From contig CAYPIU010000015.1 in the NCBI GenBank assembly GCA_964410915.1, forward strand, positions 1 to 37,318: a DNA stretch of 37,318 nucleotides, in the 5' to 3' direction. The notes beneath the pieces were generated by a model. It was not told the DNA's origin, ran no database searches, and was given only the letters and a program-made list of their open reading frames with translations. Position numbers and translations under genes: made by a program. This DNA comes from CAZFJG01 sp964410915. Its GTDB lineage: Bacteria; Synergistota; Synergistia; Synergistales; JAFGMB01. Each line of letters opens with the position of its first letter. Positions within the stretch are counted from its first letter, which is position 1. Shown in pieces: positions 16,544 to 24,207 of this stretch.

Positions 16544-17598
16544 TATCGTTTTCCCGAATAGCTACATATTCTTTTTCGAGTTTTTTGACCCTGTCGAAAA
16601 GTGAGGGCAATTTCTGGAGAAGAGCTGCTATTTTAAAATTTTTCCGGTGATCCCTGGCAGGAAAACCCGACACAACAGAACCTGGAGAGATGTCCTTGAT
16701 AACTCCGCCAAGGGCTGCGACTGTAGATCCTTTTCCTACCCTGACATGATCACTGGTCCCGCTCTTGGCAGCCATAATTACGTTATCCTCCAGTATGGAA
16801 CTGCCGGCAAGTCCAGTCTGGGCAACTATTATGCAATTGTTACCGACTTTAACATTGTGACCAACCTGTACGTGATTATCAATTTTCACACCATTTCCAA
16901 TGACTGTATTACCTATGGTACCCCTGTCTATGGTAGTGCAGGCACCTATCTCAACTTTGTTCCCGATACGTACCCCTCCGATCTGGGGGATCTTGCGGGG
17001 TTCTCCCTCTCCATCAGGGATAAATCCAAAACCTTCAGCGCCTATGACAGATCCACTGTGAAGGACACATTCATCCCCTATTGAACAATCATTGTAGATC
17101 ACTACACCAGGTTCAATTCTTGATCCCTTCCCCACAGAGGAACCATTTCCAACATAGACATTAGCCCTCAGGACTGCCCCTGCTTTGATCTCGGTGTTTT
17201 TACATATAACACAGTGTGGACCAACATAAGATTCTTCTGAAACGGTCGCACCGGGCTCGATAAAGGCAGAACTGTCGATCCCCGGCTCTAAATGAGCCCC
17301 GGGCCTGAAATACTCAAGAACGTTTATCATGGCATTTCGAGGATCATCTACAGCAATCCCAGCATACCCTTCAGGGAAATTACTCGGTGCAGTTACAATA
17401 AAAATATCTTTAGATATCCTGGAAAGTTCCTTCTTTTCCCAGATGAAACAGATCGAACCTGTTTCAGCTTCATCCGGGGATGCAATAGAAATGACCCTGT
17501 TTTCAGCTCCTCCATGGATCTGACCTCCGGTGTGGAGGACTATAGTGGAAAGCTCTACAGGATAAGATAATTTGAAAATTTTTTACCACTCCCGTCAT
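16533..17598 (-). CDS. lpxD: UDP-3-O-acylglucosamine N-acyltransferase LpxD, frameshifted near the start
   Basis: LpxD adds the second 3-hydroxyacyl chain. The C-terminal two thirds are clear: a hexapeptide left-handed helix with IDNHVQVGHNVKVGNN (catalytic-type His) and SGFPARDHRKNFK near the end. Upstream of the first in-frame ATG (17330), the same frame encodes a credible LpxD uridine-binding domain (LSTIVLHTGGQIHGG, SICFIWEKKELS, GIAVDDPRNAM), but it has no ATG, GTG or TTG before an in-frame TAA at 17585-17587. An ATG at 17598 overlaps the upstream stop (ATGA) and encodes MTGVVK, then meets an A6 run (17579-17584). Removing one A joins both frames into 354 residues. So sequence error, mutation or slippage; a start at 17330 would lose the N-domain. 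Confidence 0.85.
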
Positions 17599-18839
17599 AG
17601 TTCACTGATTATCCTTACATTGAAAGAATCTTCATATCTTTCATCATAGTTAAGCTCTATTGAAAAATACTGGTTAAGAGGCCACCCTGCCCCTATAATA
17701 CCAAGATCGGTCTCACTGTATCGCAACCAGATGTAAGGAGAGTCCGGTGAAGGAGAATAACGGCACTTCCACCAGAAAGTATCTTCTTGAGAAGAATATT
17801 CCGCTCCCACCCATAACTGTTTCCATGGCTTCCATCCTGCACCCCATCTTGTCTCGATATCAAGATCATTGGCCCCTGTAATGAACTCTGCATATATTTC
17901 AAGATCCCAGAAAGGAGCTGGCTGAACTATCCTTCCGAGATGAAGATGCAGTTCTGGATATCTCTCCTCCGCTCCAACCGGCACAACAAGTCTGGCTGAT
18001 GCGGAATACTTTTGACTTTCCACTTCTGCCGTGACTGATGCTATTTGTGCCGGTTCAAACTTTACGGAAACTTGAGCCCTGGAATTTTCTACTGTATTTC
18101 TTTCAAGAAGTTTCTGCCGGGTAAAGCGCTGGAGGTCGACTTTGTGTCTCTCAAGCCATACGACTGGCAATCCGTTGAAGACGTATAGATCTTTCAGCAT
18201 GGTCTCTCTTAGATCCGAGCGGAATATAACAGGAATCGAAGAAGATTCTATCTCGGGTTTAAATGCAAGGACAAGGGGCTGTACTCCTGAGAACCGGACC
18301 TGCAGTTCATTTTCACGGTCTGAAAGATTAACAAGGATCGAAGGATCCCATCCCAGAACATATTCAGCGGAGATATCATTAATTTTCCTTCTCAACGCAA
18401 CATCAGCCCACGAAAGAGAATCTACAGGAACATCTCTAACTATCTCAATTAATCGACCTTTCATTCCCTGGATATCATCCCTGAACCAGGAATCAGCTGG
18501 AGACCTAAGGGATGGTGCAATGATCTGGACCTTCCATTTCGTCACTCTATCCGGAACAAGATACATTATTAAACAGGACTCTTCAATTTCAATATCTACT
18601 ACTTTATAACCGTCGAAAAGTCTCGATGCTACTATCTCCATCATTTCAAGCCTCGATGAAAGGCTCCTCTGCGGATCCATGCTGGACCACACCTCGCTCA
18701 AGCTCCTCTGGGCAACAGGTGCAAGCCATTGTGGAAGTCCAGCAGTCCGTATATTATCCACTGCCTGGACAGGGTAAGGGACAGAAACAAGGGCTGCGGC
18801 GATAATAACAGCCACAGCCCTTGTTAAAAGGCTTTTCAT
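17595..18839 (-). CDS. Exported protein of unknown function between bamA and lpxD
   Basis: I do not recognise this 414-residue protein. It has a clear signal peptide: MKS, a hydrophobic stretch to about residue 20, and a likely cleavage site after VQA at residue 26. The mature part begins with a predicted mixed region, then from about residue 270 becomes rich in alternating hydrophobic and polar residues with many aromatics (YSSQEDTFWWKCRYS, SPYIWLRYSETDLGIIGAG, FSIELNYDERY), which suggests beta strands and perhaps a small outer-membrane barrel. ATG at 18839 is chosen because the signal peptide starts there; it is 16 bases after bamA and ends overlapping lpxD. Many diderms have Skp/OmpH here, but this protein is longer and not Skp-like. 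Confidence 0.7.
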   Translation of the reverse strand: MKSLLTRAVAVIIAAALVSVPYPVQAVDNIRTAGLPQWLAPVAQRSLSEVWSSMDPQRSLSSRLEMMEIVASRLFDGYKVVDIEIEESCLIMYLVPDRVTKWKVQIIAPSLRSPADSWFRDDIQGMKGRLIEIVRDVPVDSLSWADVALRRKINDISAEYVLGWDPSILVNLSDRENELQVRFSGVQPLVLAFKPEIESSSIPVIFRSDLRETMLKDLYVFNGLPVVWLERHKVDLQRFTRQKLLERNTVENSRAQVSVKFEPAQIASVTAEVESQKYSASARLVVPVGAEERYPELHLHLGRIVQPAPFWDLEIYAEFITGANDLDIETRWGAGWKPWKQLWVGAEYSSQEDTFWWKCRYSPSPDSPYIWLRYSETDLGIIGAGWPLNQYFSIELNYDERYEDSFNVRIISEL

Positions 18840-18855
18840 ATTACTTAAAGATCTC

Positions 18856-20616
18856 TTAGAACATTTCTCCAAATCCGAAGTGTGTCTTGGATTCATCTTC
18901 TCCCTCGCCATAATCGACCCTCAGGTTACCAAGGGGAGTCTTAACCCTTATACCGAAACCGTAGGAGTCATAAAGATCAGAAAAGCTGAAATCTTCTCCA
19001 TCATTGCTGTTCCATGCATTACCTGTATCATAAAAGACCACTGCTTTAAAATTATCGTCTATAGGAACCCTTATCTCAAAGTTACCCAATATCATTTCAT
19101 CACCTTTACGGTAATCATCTTCATATCCTCTGAGAGTTTTAGATCCGCCAACTTCATAAAGCTCGACAAAAGGAATAGTACCAGATGAGAAACCTGCCCT
19201 TATTCTCGATGCAAAAATGGTCGGGTTATCTTCTGTCCCCAGAGAAAGATCAAAGATATCTCCGATGCCTGTAACAGGAACATAGTATTTTACGGTAGCC
19301 CAGTATTTTGTAAAGTCATATTCCCCGCCAAGGACTTCCCAGGCTTTCTCAATGTTCAGTTCCTCAACATCCCCGTCTGGATAGCTGAGATATGGATCCA
19401 GGTTGTTATGCGTAAAAGTTACTGGAGTTGAGAATATCGTTCCATCTATGAAATTCTCTTCTAAATAGTCTTCCTTTTCCTCTTCCGTTGCATTGACAAG
19501 GATCACATTGGATATCTCGGTATCTCTCCAGTCAAGGTTCAAGTACCAGCTCAGCTTCTCATCGTTGGGGAATTTCTTACCGAATCCGATATATCCACCT
19601 GTCCTGTCCTCATCGAACTGGAACTGTTCCTGGTTTTCATCCCAGAACTCTCTCTCATCAAAAAACTTGTTATAGGCACCGATCCTCCAGGCAAAGTGAT
19701 CACTGTCCATGTAAGGTTCCTGGTAATACACCCAGTACTGCTCAGTATCTCCAAGCTCAAAACCGATTTCGGCCTTGTGTCCCTTACCAGCCCAGTTAGT
19801 ATCACCGTAACTGATACCCCCACTCCACCCGCTGCTGCTTCCATGGCCTATTGTCAGACCAATATTTCCTGTTTTGGTTTCCTGAACTGTAATAATAATA
19901 TTTGTATATTCGGAACTTTCCTCTGAGGGCTCAAATCCTACGCTTACATCCTCAAAATATCCGAGTGAATTTATCTTATTGATCGAATGTCTCAATATGG
20001 TAGCGTTGAAAAGATCACCTTTTTCAAACTTTATCTGCCTTTCTATAACGAATGTCTTTGTCTTTGTATTTCCCTGGATAATGACATCTCCGATCTTCGG
20101 TTCAAGGATTGAAACATTGATATTTCCCTGTTCTATCTGAACATCAGCGATTTTCATCATCACATAGCCGTCATCGTCATACTTTTCCTTTACCCTGCGG
20201 AGGTCATGTCGAAAAAATACCCTGTTGAAAACTGTCCCTGGAGCTGTAAAAACAAGCTCTTTTAATTGTTCATCGGAATATACTGAATTTCCCTCAAAAT
20301 TTACTGACTCGACAATGGGGTTTTCCCTGACAACAAAAGTAACTGCAACACCTCCGGAACTGGGGTTAAAGCGGGCATCCACGAAAGAGAAAAAACCCAG
20401 ATCATAAATAGCTTCAACATCTTCTTTGACCTGTTCCTGGTCCAGAGTATCTCCAACTTTCGTTCTCACTGCACCCAATATATGCTTGGTTACAACCTCC
20501 TGGTTACCTTCAACATTAACTTCTGAAACAAGGGCAGCAGAAGCAACCCCTGCACCAGCCCATATGAACATTATCATTACGCAGCACAGAATCAGGAACT
20601 TCGGTCTCAAGTACAA
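18856..20616 (-). CDS. bamA: Outer-membrane protein assembly factor BamA (three POTRA domains)
   Basis: BamA inserts beta-barrel proteins into the outer membrane. The 586-residue protein has a signal peptide ending ASA (about residue 27), three POTRA repeats (about 29-100, 101-175, 176-250; for example VNVEGNQEVVTKHIL, VNFEGNSVYSDEQLKELV, VIIQGNTKTKTFVIERQI) and a C-terminal barrel. The loop-6 motif appears as SKTLRGYEDD, and the protein ends in a terminal Phe (FGFGEMF), the usual outer-membrane signal. E. coli BamA has five POTRA domains, so this is a short form. It could be TamA-like, but position beside lpxD favours BamA. Start is TTG at 20616 with AAGGAG about 5 bases upstream. Confidence 0.9.
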   Translation of the reverse strand: MYLRPKFLILCCVMIMFIWAGAGVASAALVSEVNVEGNQEVVTKHILGAVRTKVGDTLDQEQVKEDVEAIYDLGFFSFVDARFNPSSGGVAVTFVVRENPIVESVNFEGNSVYSDEQLKELVFTAPGTVFNRVFFRHDLRRVKEKYDDDGYVMMKIADVQIEQGNINVSILEPKIGDVIIQGNTKTKTFVIERQIKFEKGDLFNATILRHSINKINSLGYFEDVSVGFEPSEESSEYTNIIITVQETKTGNIGLTIGHGSSSGWSGGISYGDTNWAGKGHKAEIGFELGDTEQYWVYYQEPYMDSDHFAWRIGAYNKFFDEREFWDENQEQFQFDEDRTGGYIGFGKKFPNDEKLSWYLNLDWRDTEISNVILVNATEEEKEDYLEENFIDGTIFSTPVTFTHNNLDPYLSYPDGDVEELNIEKAWEVLGGEYDFTKYWATVKYYVPVTGIGDIFDLSLGTEDNPTIFASRIRAGFSSGTIPFVELYEVGGSKTLRGYEDDYRKGDEMILGNFEIRVPIDDNFKAVVFYDTGNAWNSNDGEDFSFSDLYDSYGFGIRVKTPLGNLRVDYGEGEDESKTHFGFGEMF

Positions 20617-20643
20617 CCCTCTCCTTCCGGGGATATTGTAAAA

Positions 20644-21267
20644 TTATTTTTTGATCTCGATTGCAGACCCCGGGTCCCTCAGTGATCTCTCTCCTATCTG
20701 GATCAGCGCTATCACTTCTTCTACGGGTAATTCCGGTTTCTGTTTTTGAACATTTTCTTTTACCTGTAACCTTTTCTGTTCGTCAGTTGAAGAAATTTTA
20801 CCGGCTGCAGATCCTGTAACGCTGACTTCTGGTTCTATCTTTCCAGACTTCTCAGCAGGACCCTGATCCGTATAAAGGGTCTGCCTGAAACTGTTTTCGC
20901 TCAGACTTTCTCTCAGGGCCATTAGAAGCTTGTGCTCGTCGCTCTTAACCCATTCCAGAACAAGCTTCTCCTCGTTGCCAGCTACATCACGGCGAAGTTG
21001 GGCATTATTCACAGAAAGCGGAACAGCGCTGGTTATTAAAATAACAGCGACAAGTACACCTGTCCTTAAGGCCGGCATAGATCTGCTTAAAAATCCCGGT
21101 TTTTCAACTGCCTGGTTTGCTATTTCTTCCCAGAGCTTTTCTCTTGCATTCCTCAGCTCTGCATTTGCACATTCCATGTCAGCAAGTGCATTGTCCCAGG
21201 ATTTCGCCCGGCATGCTTCGAGACACCGATCAAGCCATTTCTGGATCTTGCTTATGCGTTTTTCCAA
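20644..21267 (-). CDS. Single-pass membrane protein, possible partner of the adjacent sigma factor
   Basis: This 207-residue protein matches no family I know. Residues 1-62 are charged and probably helical, with Cys15, Cys19 and Cys33 (WLDRCLEACR, ADMECANAEL). One transmembrane helix follows at about 65-87 (ALRTGVLVAVILITSAVPLS), then a hydrophilic, Lys/Glu-rich tail of about 115 residues. If the N-terminus is inside, the layout is that of many membrane-bound anti-sigma factors, and the gene directly follows a sigma factor gene and precedes bamA. The classic zinc motif HxxxCxxC is absent. The start is TTG at 21267 with GGGAG 7 bases upstream. The anti-sigma role is inference only. Confidence 0.6.
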   Translation of the reverse strand: MEKRISKIQKWLDRCLEACRAKSWDNALADMECANAELRNAREKLWEEIANQAVEKPGFLSRSMPALRTGVLVAVILITSAVPLSVNNAQLRRDVAGNEEKLVLEWVKSDEHKLLMALRESLSENSFRQTLYTDQGPAEKSGKIEPEVSVTGSAAGKISSTDEQKRLQVKENVQKQKPELPVEEVIALIQIGERSLRDPGSAIEIKK

Positions 21268-21314
21268 AATACCACTCCCGGAGAAAAGGGTTATTTATAA
21301 CTATTTATCCCTTT

Positions 21315-21899
21315 TCAGACCTTTTTTGTGGCATTTGTGTAGCCCATCCATTCTCTTAATGTGGCTACTGCCTTTCTCTTAAGACGATAAATATGACTTA
21401 TATCCATACCACTGGCCCTTGCGACATCCTTGACTTTCTGCCCCTTTAATACAACTTCGGAAATGATCTCGGCCTCTTTTTCGGGAAGGTTATTTATACC
21501 CTCCCCAAGGGTAATTATCGAATCCAGAAGATCAGGACCCATTGGATCAGATATCAGCTGTTCATTGATCTCCACAGGAATGGGTGATCTTGCTTCTTTC
21601 CTCTGGATATAGTTGACCATGTGTCCCTTTATACGGTAAAAAGCGTAGGTTGAAAACTTGATCCCCCTGTCAGGGTCGAATTTATCAACTGCCTTGAGGA
21701 GAGCAAGCATTCCTTCCTGCACAATGTCCGGATAGACATGGTGCTGAACGTTGAATTTACGGGCTATCCAGAATACCAGGGGCCTGTGAAAGACAATTAT
21801 CTGTTCCCTTGCTTCATCATCACCATCTGCAATTCGCTTCCATAGTACTGATTCCTCATGAGCAGAGAGCTGATGGTCTCTGTAGGGTGTCTGGATCAT
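21315..21899 (-). CDS. RNA polymerase sigma factor, sigma-70 family (regions 2 and 4)
   Basis: The 194-residue protein has region 2 at about residues 28-101 (VYPDIVQEGMLALLKAVDKF, then GIKFSTYAFYRIKGHMVNYI, the -10-recognition helix) and region 4 at about 133-187 with a helix-turn-helix (KVKDVARASGMDISHIYRLK). The segment between is short, so region 3 is reduced or absent. The sequence is closer to FliA/WhiG/SigF-type alternative factors than to typical ECF factors. ATG at 21899 has GGGAGG 6 bases upstream. It is the first regulator of the envelope run and is followed 47 bases later by a single-pass membrane protein and then bamA. It may control its own operon; this is inference. Confidence 0.88.
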   Translation of the reverse strand: MIQTPYRDHQLSAHEESVLWKRIADGDDEAREQIIVFHRPLVFWIARKFNVQHHVYPDIVQEGMLALLKAVDKFDPDRGIKFSTYAFYRIKGHMVNYIQRKEARSPIPVEINEQLISDPMGPDLLDSIITLGEGINNLPEKEAEIISEVVLKGQKVKDVARASGMDISHIYRLKRKAVATLREWMGYTNATKKV

Positions 21900-21967
21900 A
21901 GGTACCTCCCAGCTGTAACGACAGGATATAAAGCCAAGGTCATTTTACCAGTTTGAAGGCATTGTGT

Positions 21968-22630
21968 CTAAACAGGAAGGGGAATACTGGCAACCAGGGA
22001 AGGCGGGATCTCATTATGAATATGATCATTCCATGTAACAAGAGTCGAAGTATCATTCCAGATATCAAAAATTGATATGGAGCAGTTGTCAAGCCTGAGT
22101 TTCCATATTAATGAAGGGTCAATACCGAGAAGGATCTTTGCTGCAACACGGATAATACCTCCATGACTGACAACAAGGATCCTGGTCTTTTTTGATGCCA
22201 GGATATGGGAAAGTGAACGAGAAACACGACTGCTGATATTTTCAAAGGATTCTCCGCCTGGAGGAACTACACCTAAGGGATCCTTCCTCCATCTTGAATA
22301 TCGGTCATTATCATTTTCTTTCAATTCATGGAGTGTTTTACCTTCCCAGTCCCCAAAATCTATCTCGGAAAGATCGTCCAGTTTTTCTATAGATAACAGT
22401 CTTTCGTTATGACCGTTAATTATCTGGGCAGTAACTAATGCCCTTTTCATAGGACTTGAAAAGATTATATCGGGACTGAAAGAAGAAGAAAGGCGGTAAG
22501 CTGTATTTCTGGCCTGGTCAAGACCCTTTTGATTCAGGGGGACATTGCTTTTGCCCTGATATTTCATTAGGTCATTCCATTCTGTTCTGCCGTGTCTGAT
22601 AAAAACGATCCTCTGTACCGATAGATCTAT
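21968..22630 (-). CDS. Histidine phosphatase (phosphoglycerate-mutase-like), start codon unusual
   Basis: The frame encodes a histidine phosphatase superfamily protein: RIVFIRHGRTEWN (catalytic His of RHG at 22592-22594), then QGKSNVPLNQKGLDQA, SSPMKRALVTAQII, GDWEGKTLHE and the second catalytic histidine in VVSHGGIIRVA. The first in-frame ATG (22567) lies after the RHG motif and would give a dead protein. Between the in-frame TAG at 22637-22639 and RHG there is no ATG, GTG or TTG. An ATA at 22628-22630, with TAGG five bases upstream, is my provisional start. Either a rare start codon, a sequence error or decay explains it. Substrate unknown; cobalamin phosphatase and general sugar-phosphate phosphatases look alike. 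Confidence 0.7.
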   Translation of the reverse strand: MDLSVQRIVFIRHGRTEWNDLMKYQGKSNVPLNQKGLDQARNTAYRLSSSFSPDIIFSSPMKRALVTAQIINGHNERLLSIEKLDDLSEIDFGDWEGKTLHELKENDNDRYSRWRKDPLGVVPPGGESFENISSRVSRSLSHILASKKTRILVVSHGGIIRVAAKILLGIDPSLIWKLRLDNCSISIFDIWNDTSTLVTWNDHIHNEIPPSLVASIPLPV

Positions 22631-22653
22631 TTTAACCTACCCCCCTGAAACAC

Positions 22654-22678
22654 AAAAAACCACCCTCTGGAGTGGTTT
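22654..22678 (-). terminator. Intrinsic terminator after the tRNA operon
   Basis: On the minus strand a 9-base-pair stem (AAACCACTC with GGGTGGTTT, one G-T pair) closes a 4-base loop (CAGA) and runs into a T6 tract. It lies 10 bases after tRNA-Thr and just before the histidine phosphatase gene. Confidence 0.85.
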
Positions 22679-22688
22679 GATCAACTGC

Positions 22689-22764
22689 TGGAGCCGGCGG
22701 GCGGACTCGAACCGCCGACCTGCGCATTACGAGTGCGCTGCTCTACCGACTGAGCTACACCGGC
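22689..22764 (-). tRNA. tRNA-Thr (anticodon CGT)
   Basis: A 76-base cloverleaf on the minus strand. The acceptor stem pairs GCCGGTG with the 3' CGCCGGC, allowing a terminal match of the arm as read, and the gene-encoded CCA follows the discriminator. The D arm (AGCTCAGTCGGTAGAGC), the anticodon loop CTCGTAA and the T arm (GGTTCGAGTCC) are intact. Anticodon CGT reads ACG. It is the last of three tRNAs in one transcript. Confidence 0.95.
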
Positions 22765-22778
22765 AAAAAACAAAAAAA

Positions 22779-22854
22779 TGGCGGTCCCAACGGGATTCGA
22801 ACCCGTGTCGCAGCCTTGAAAGGGCTGTGTCCTGGGCCACTGGACGATGGGACC
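22779..22854 (-). tRNA. tRNA-Glu (anticodon TTC)
   Basis: A 76-base cloverleaf with acceptor stem GGTCCCA/TGGGACC, discriminator G and encoded CCA. The anticodon loop is CTTTCAA, so TTC reads GAA/GAG. The D arm contains the tRNA-Glu-like GTGGCCCAGGAC, and the T loop is GGTTCGAATCC. It lies 14 bases from tRNA-Thr and 6 from tRNA-Lys. Confidence 0.96.
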
Positions 22855-22860
22855 GCGTAG

Positions 22861-22936
22861 TGGTGAGCCGTGTGGGATTCGAACCCACGACACCCGGATT
22901 AAAAGTCCGGTGCTCTGCCAGCTGAGCTAACGGCTC
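22861..22936 (-). tRNA. tRNA-Lys (anticodon TTT)
   Basis: A 76-base cloverleaf with acceptor stem GAGCCGT/ACGGCTC, discriminator A and encoded CCA. The anticodon loop is CTTTTAA, so TTT reads AAA/AAG. It is the first tRNA after the promoter; the short 5' leader can pair partly with its 5' end (GGCTC with GAGCC). Confidence 0.96.
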
Positions 22937-22951
22937 ATAACGAGCCTAAGA

Positions 22952-22981
22952 AGTATAAACATGGTTGGCCTGTTGTGTCAA
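22952..22981 (-). promoter_or_regulatory. Sigma-70 promoter of the tRNA operon
   Basis: On the minus strand a perfect TTGACA (22976-22981) is followed, after 18 bases, by TATACT (22952-22957). The expected start of transcription falls a few bases before tRNA-Lys. This is the clearest housekeeping promoter in the window. Confidence 0.85.
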
Positions 22982-23020
22982 GTAGATTTCAAAGTTTGTT
23001 CATTATTCTCAACCCCGCGA

Positions 23021-23050
23021 CAGGAACAGGAGATATTTTCCTTGTTCCTG
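23021..23050. repeat. Inverted repeat downstream of a second TTGACA, possible operator
   Basis: The arms CAGGAACA (23021-23028) and TGTTCCTG (23043-23050) are perfect 8-base inverted repeats 14 bases apart. On the minus strand they lie just after a TTGACA at 23058-23063, over the place of a weak -10 (GAAAAT or AAAATA). No T tract follows on either strand, so a terminator is unlikely. It may be an operator for an upstream tRNA promoter. The rest of the 348-base gap between ppx and tRNA-Lys (22937-23284) is AT-rich and shows no gene I can support. Confidence 0.4.
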
Positions 23051-23238
23051 CAGGCATTGTCAAGACCTTTTTTTAGAAAAACCAGATTTTTTAAGGACAT
23101 AAACAAAATCTAACCTGTTTTTGATCCATAGCTTTCAGGAATAAAAACAGATAGAAAATTGAAATAAATATTTTGACAAAAACTATTCTGGATCCTGGTA
23201 TATTTTTTAGCCTGCGGATCTTCCCAGAAATTCCCTTT

Positions 23239-23282
23239 AAAAATATTTGAACACTTCGAATGTCAACTGTATTTCAAAATAT
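23239..23282 (-). terminator. Weak AT-rich hairpin after the Ppx gene, possible terminator
   Basis: Just after the Ppx stop, the minus strand has ATATTTTGAA and TTCAAATAT arms (about 9 pairs with one bulged T) around a 21-base loop that contains a smaller TTCGAA palindrome, followed by a T-rich stretch (TTTTT). The stem is AT-rich, so termination would be weak. Confidence 0.35.
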
Positions 23283-23284
23283 CT

Positions 23285-24190
23285 TCAGTTATTGAATGTT
23301 ATCCTGGAGATGTTGATCCCTTTTCGCCTCAGGGAAAGTGCAAGCAATCCCCACATGATACCGCATTCACTGTGGAGATATTCCTCAGCCCCGGCTATTT
23401 CCATAACTGCTTTTATAACAGTCATACCTGCCAGAATAATATCCGCTCTTGCAGGTTCGAGGCCTGTAATTCTACTTTTATCCTTACCAGATAGCTTTAC
23501 CCTGCTGATCAGTTCTTCAAGCTCTGCAGTTTTAACCCGTCTTCCGTTGACCTTGAGGGGATGATATTCATCTACAGGAATATGGTCCCGCATCATGATA
23601 ATGGAAGAAGAGGTACCTCCGATCCCTGCCAATAACCCTTTCGGGAAATTGATCCCGGAAAGTCTCTCCCTGACCGCATCACTTACAGCCTCAAAATCTT
23701 CTCCAAAAGCATTTGTAAGCCTTACCGCACCAAGTGGGAATGAAAACGACCCCGTCTCTCCCGATATCTCAAGGCTGCCTCCTCCCAGATCAAAAAGAAG
23801 ACCAATATCAGGAAAAGCTGATCGGGCCCCGAAGAAACCTGCACGTGCCTCTTCTTCTCCACTGAGTATCTTTAATGACTGTCCAAAGTCCCTTTCTATG
23901 GCTTTGATAACATCATGGGAATTGGTGGCCTGTCTGAGAGACTCCGTCGCGAAGATCACCCTGTTCTCAACTTTGATGTCAAATCCATCCAGACGTTTTT
24001 TCAGATCTTTAATTACAGCAAGAGATCTAGCTATCCCCCTCTTCCCAAGCTCTGAATCGCCAAGGCCCATTCCTTCAGTTATCCTTGTGATATTTGAACT
24101 GGACTCTACATATCCGAGCACTCCATCATTAATATCAACTACAATGTGCCTTATTGAATTTGATCCAATATCAACAGCTGCATAAAGCAT
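23285..24190 (-). CDS. Ppx/GppA-family phosphatase
   Basis: This family hydrolyses polyphosphate ends or the gamma phosphate of pppGpp. The 301-residue protein has the ASKHA fold motifs: AAVDIGSNSIRHIVVD (phosphate 1), FDLGGGSLEI (phosphate 2), LAGIGGTSSS (adenosine-type region), and the conserved ESLRQATN and SGEEEARAGF. It lacks the extra C-terminal HD-like domains of E. coli Ppx and GppA, so it is the short form common in Gram-positive-related bacteria. It ends an S1 - DUF501 - Ppx unit, 17 bases after DUF501. Which substrate it prefers cannot be told. Confidence 0.9.
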   Translation of the reverse strand: MLYAAVDIGSNSIRHIVVDINDGVLGYVESSSNITRITEGMGLGDSELGKRGIARSLAVIKDLKKRLDGFDIKVENRVIFATESLRQATNSHDVIKAIERDFGQSLKILSGEEEARAGFFGARSAFPDIGLLFDLGGGSLEISGETGSFSFPLGAVRLTNAFGEDFEAVSDAVRERLSGINFPKGLLAGIGGTSSSIIMMRDHIPVDEYHPLKVNGRRVKTAELEELISRVKLSGKDKSRITGLEPARADIILAGMTVIKAVMEIAGAEEYLHSECGIMWGLLALSLRRKGINISRITFNN

Positions 24191-24207
24191 TTAGATCACA
24201 TCCATTA

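Noticed and set aside
22677..22925. Open frames on both strands across the tRNA cluster, with SRRADSNRRP-like peptides
   Set aside because: They are translations of tRNA genes; the T-arm sequence gives this well-known false peptide.
22980..23100. A 39-codon minus-strand frame (start MSLKNLVFLKKG) upstream of the tRNA promoter
   Set aside because: No ribosome binding site, it runs through promoter elements, and the composition is not coding-like.
23173..23204. Plus-strand TTGACA followed by TATATT
   Set aside because: The spacer is 20 bases, the surroundings are AT-rich, and no plus-strand gene follows.
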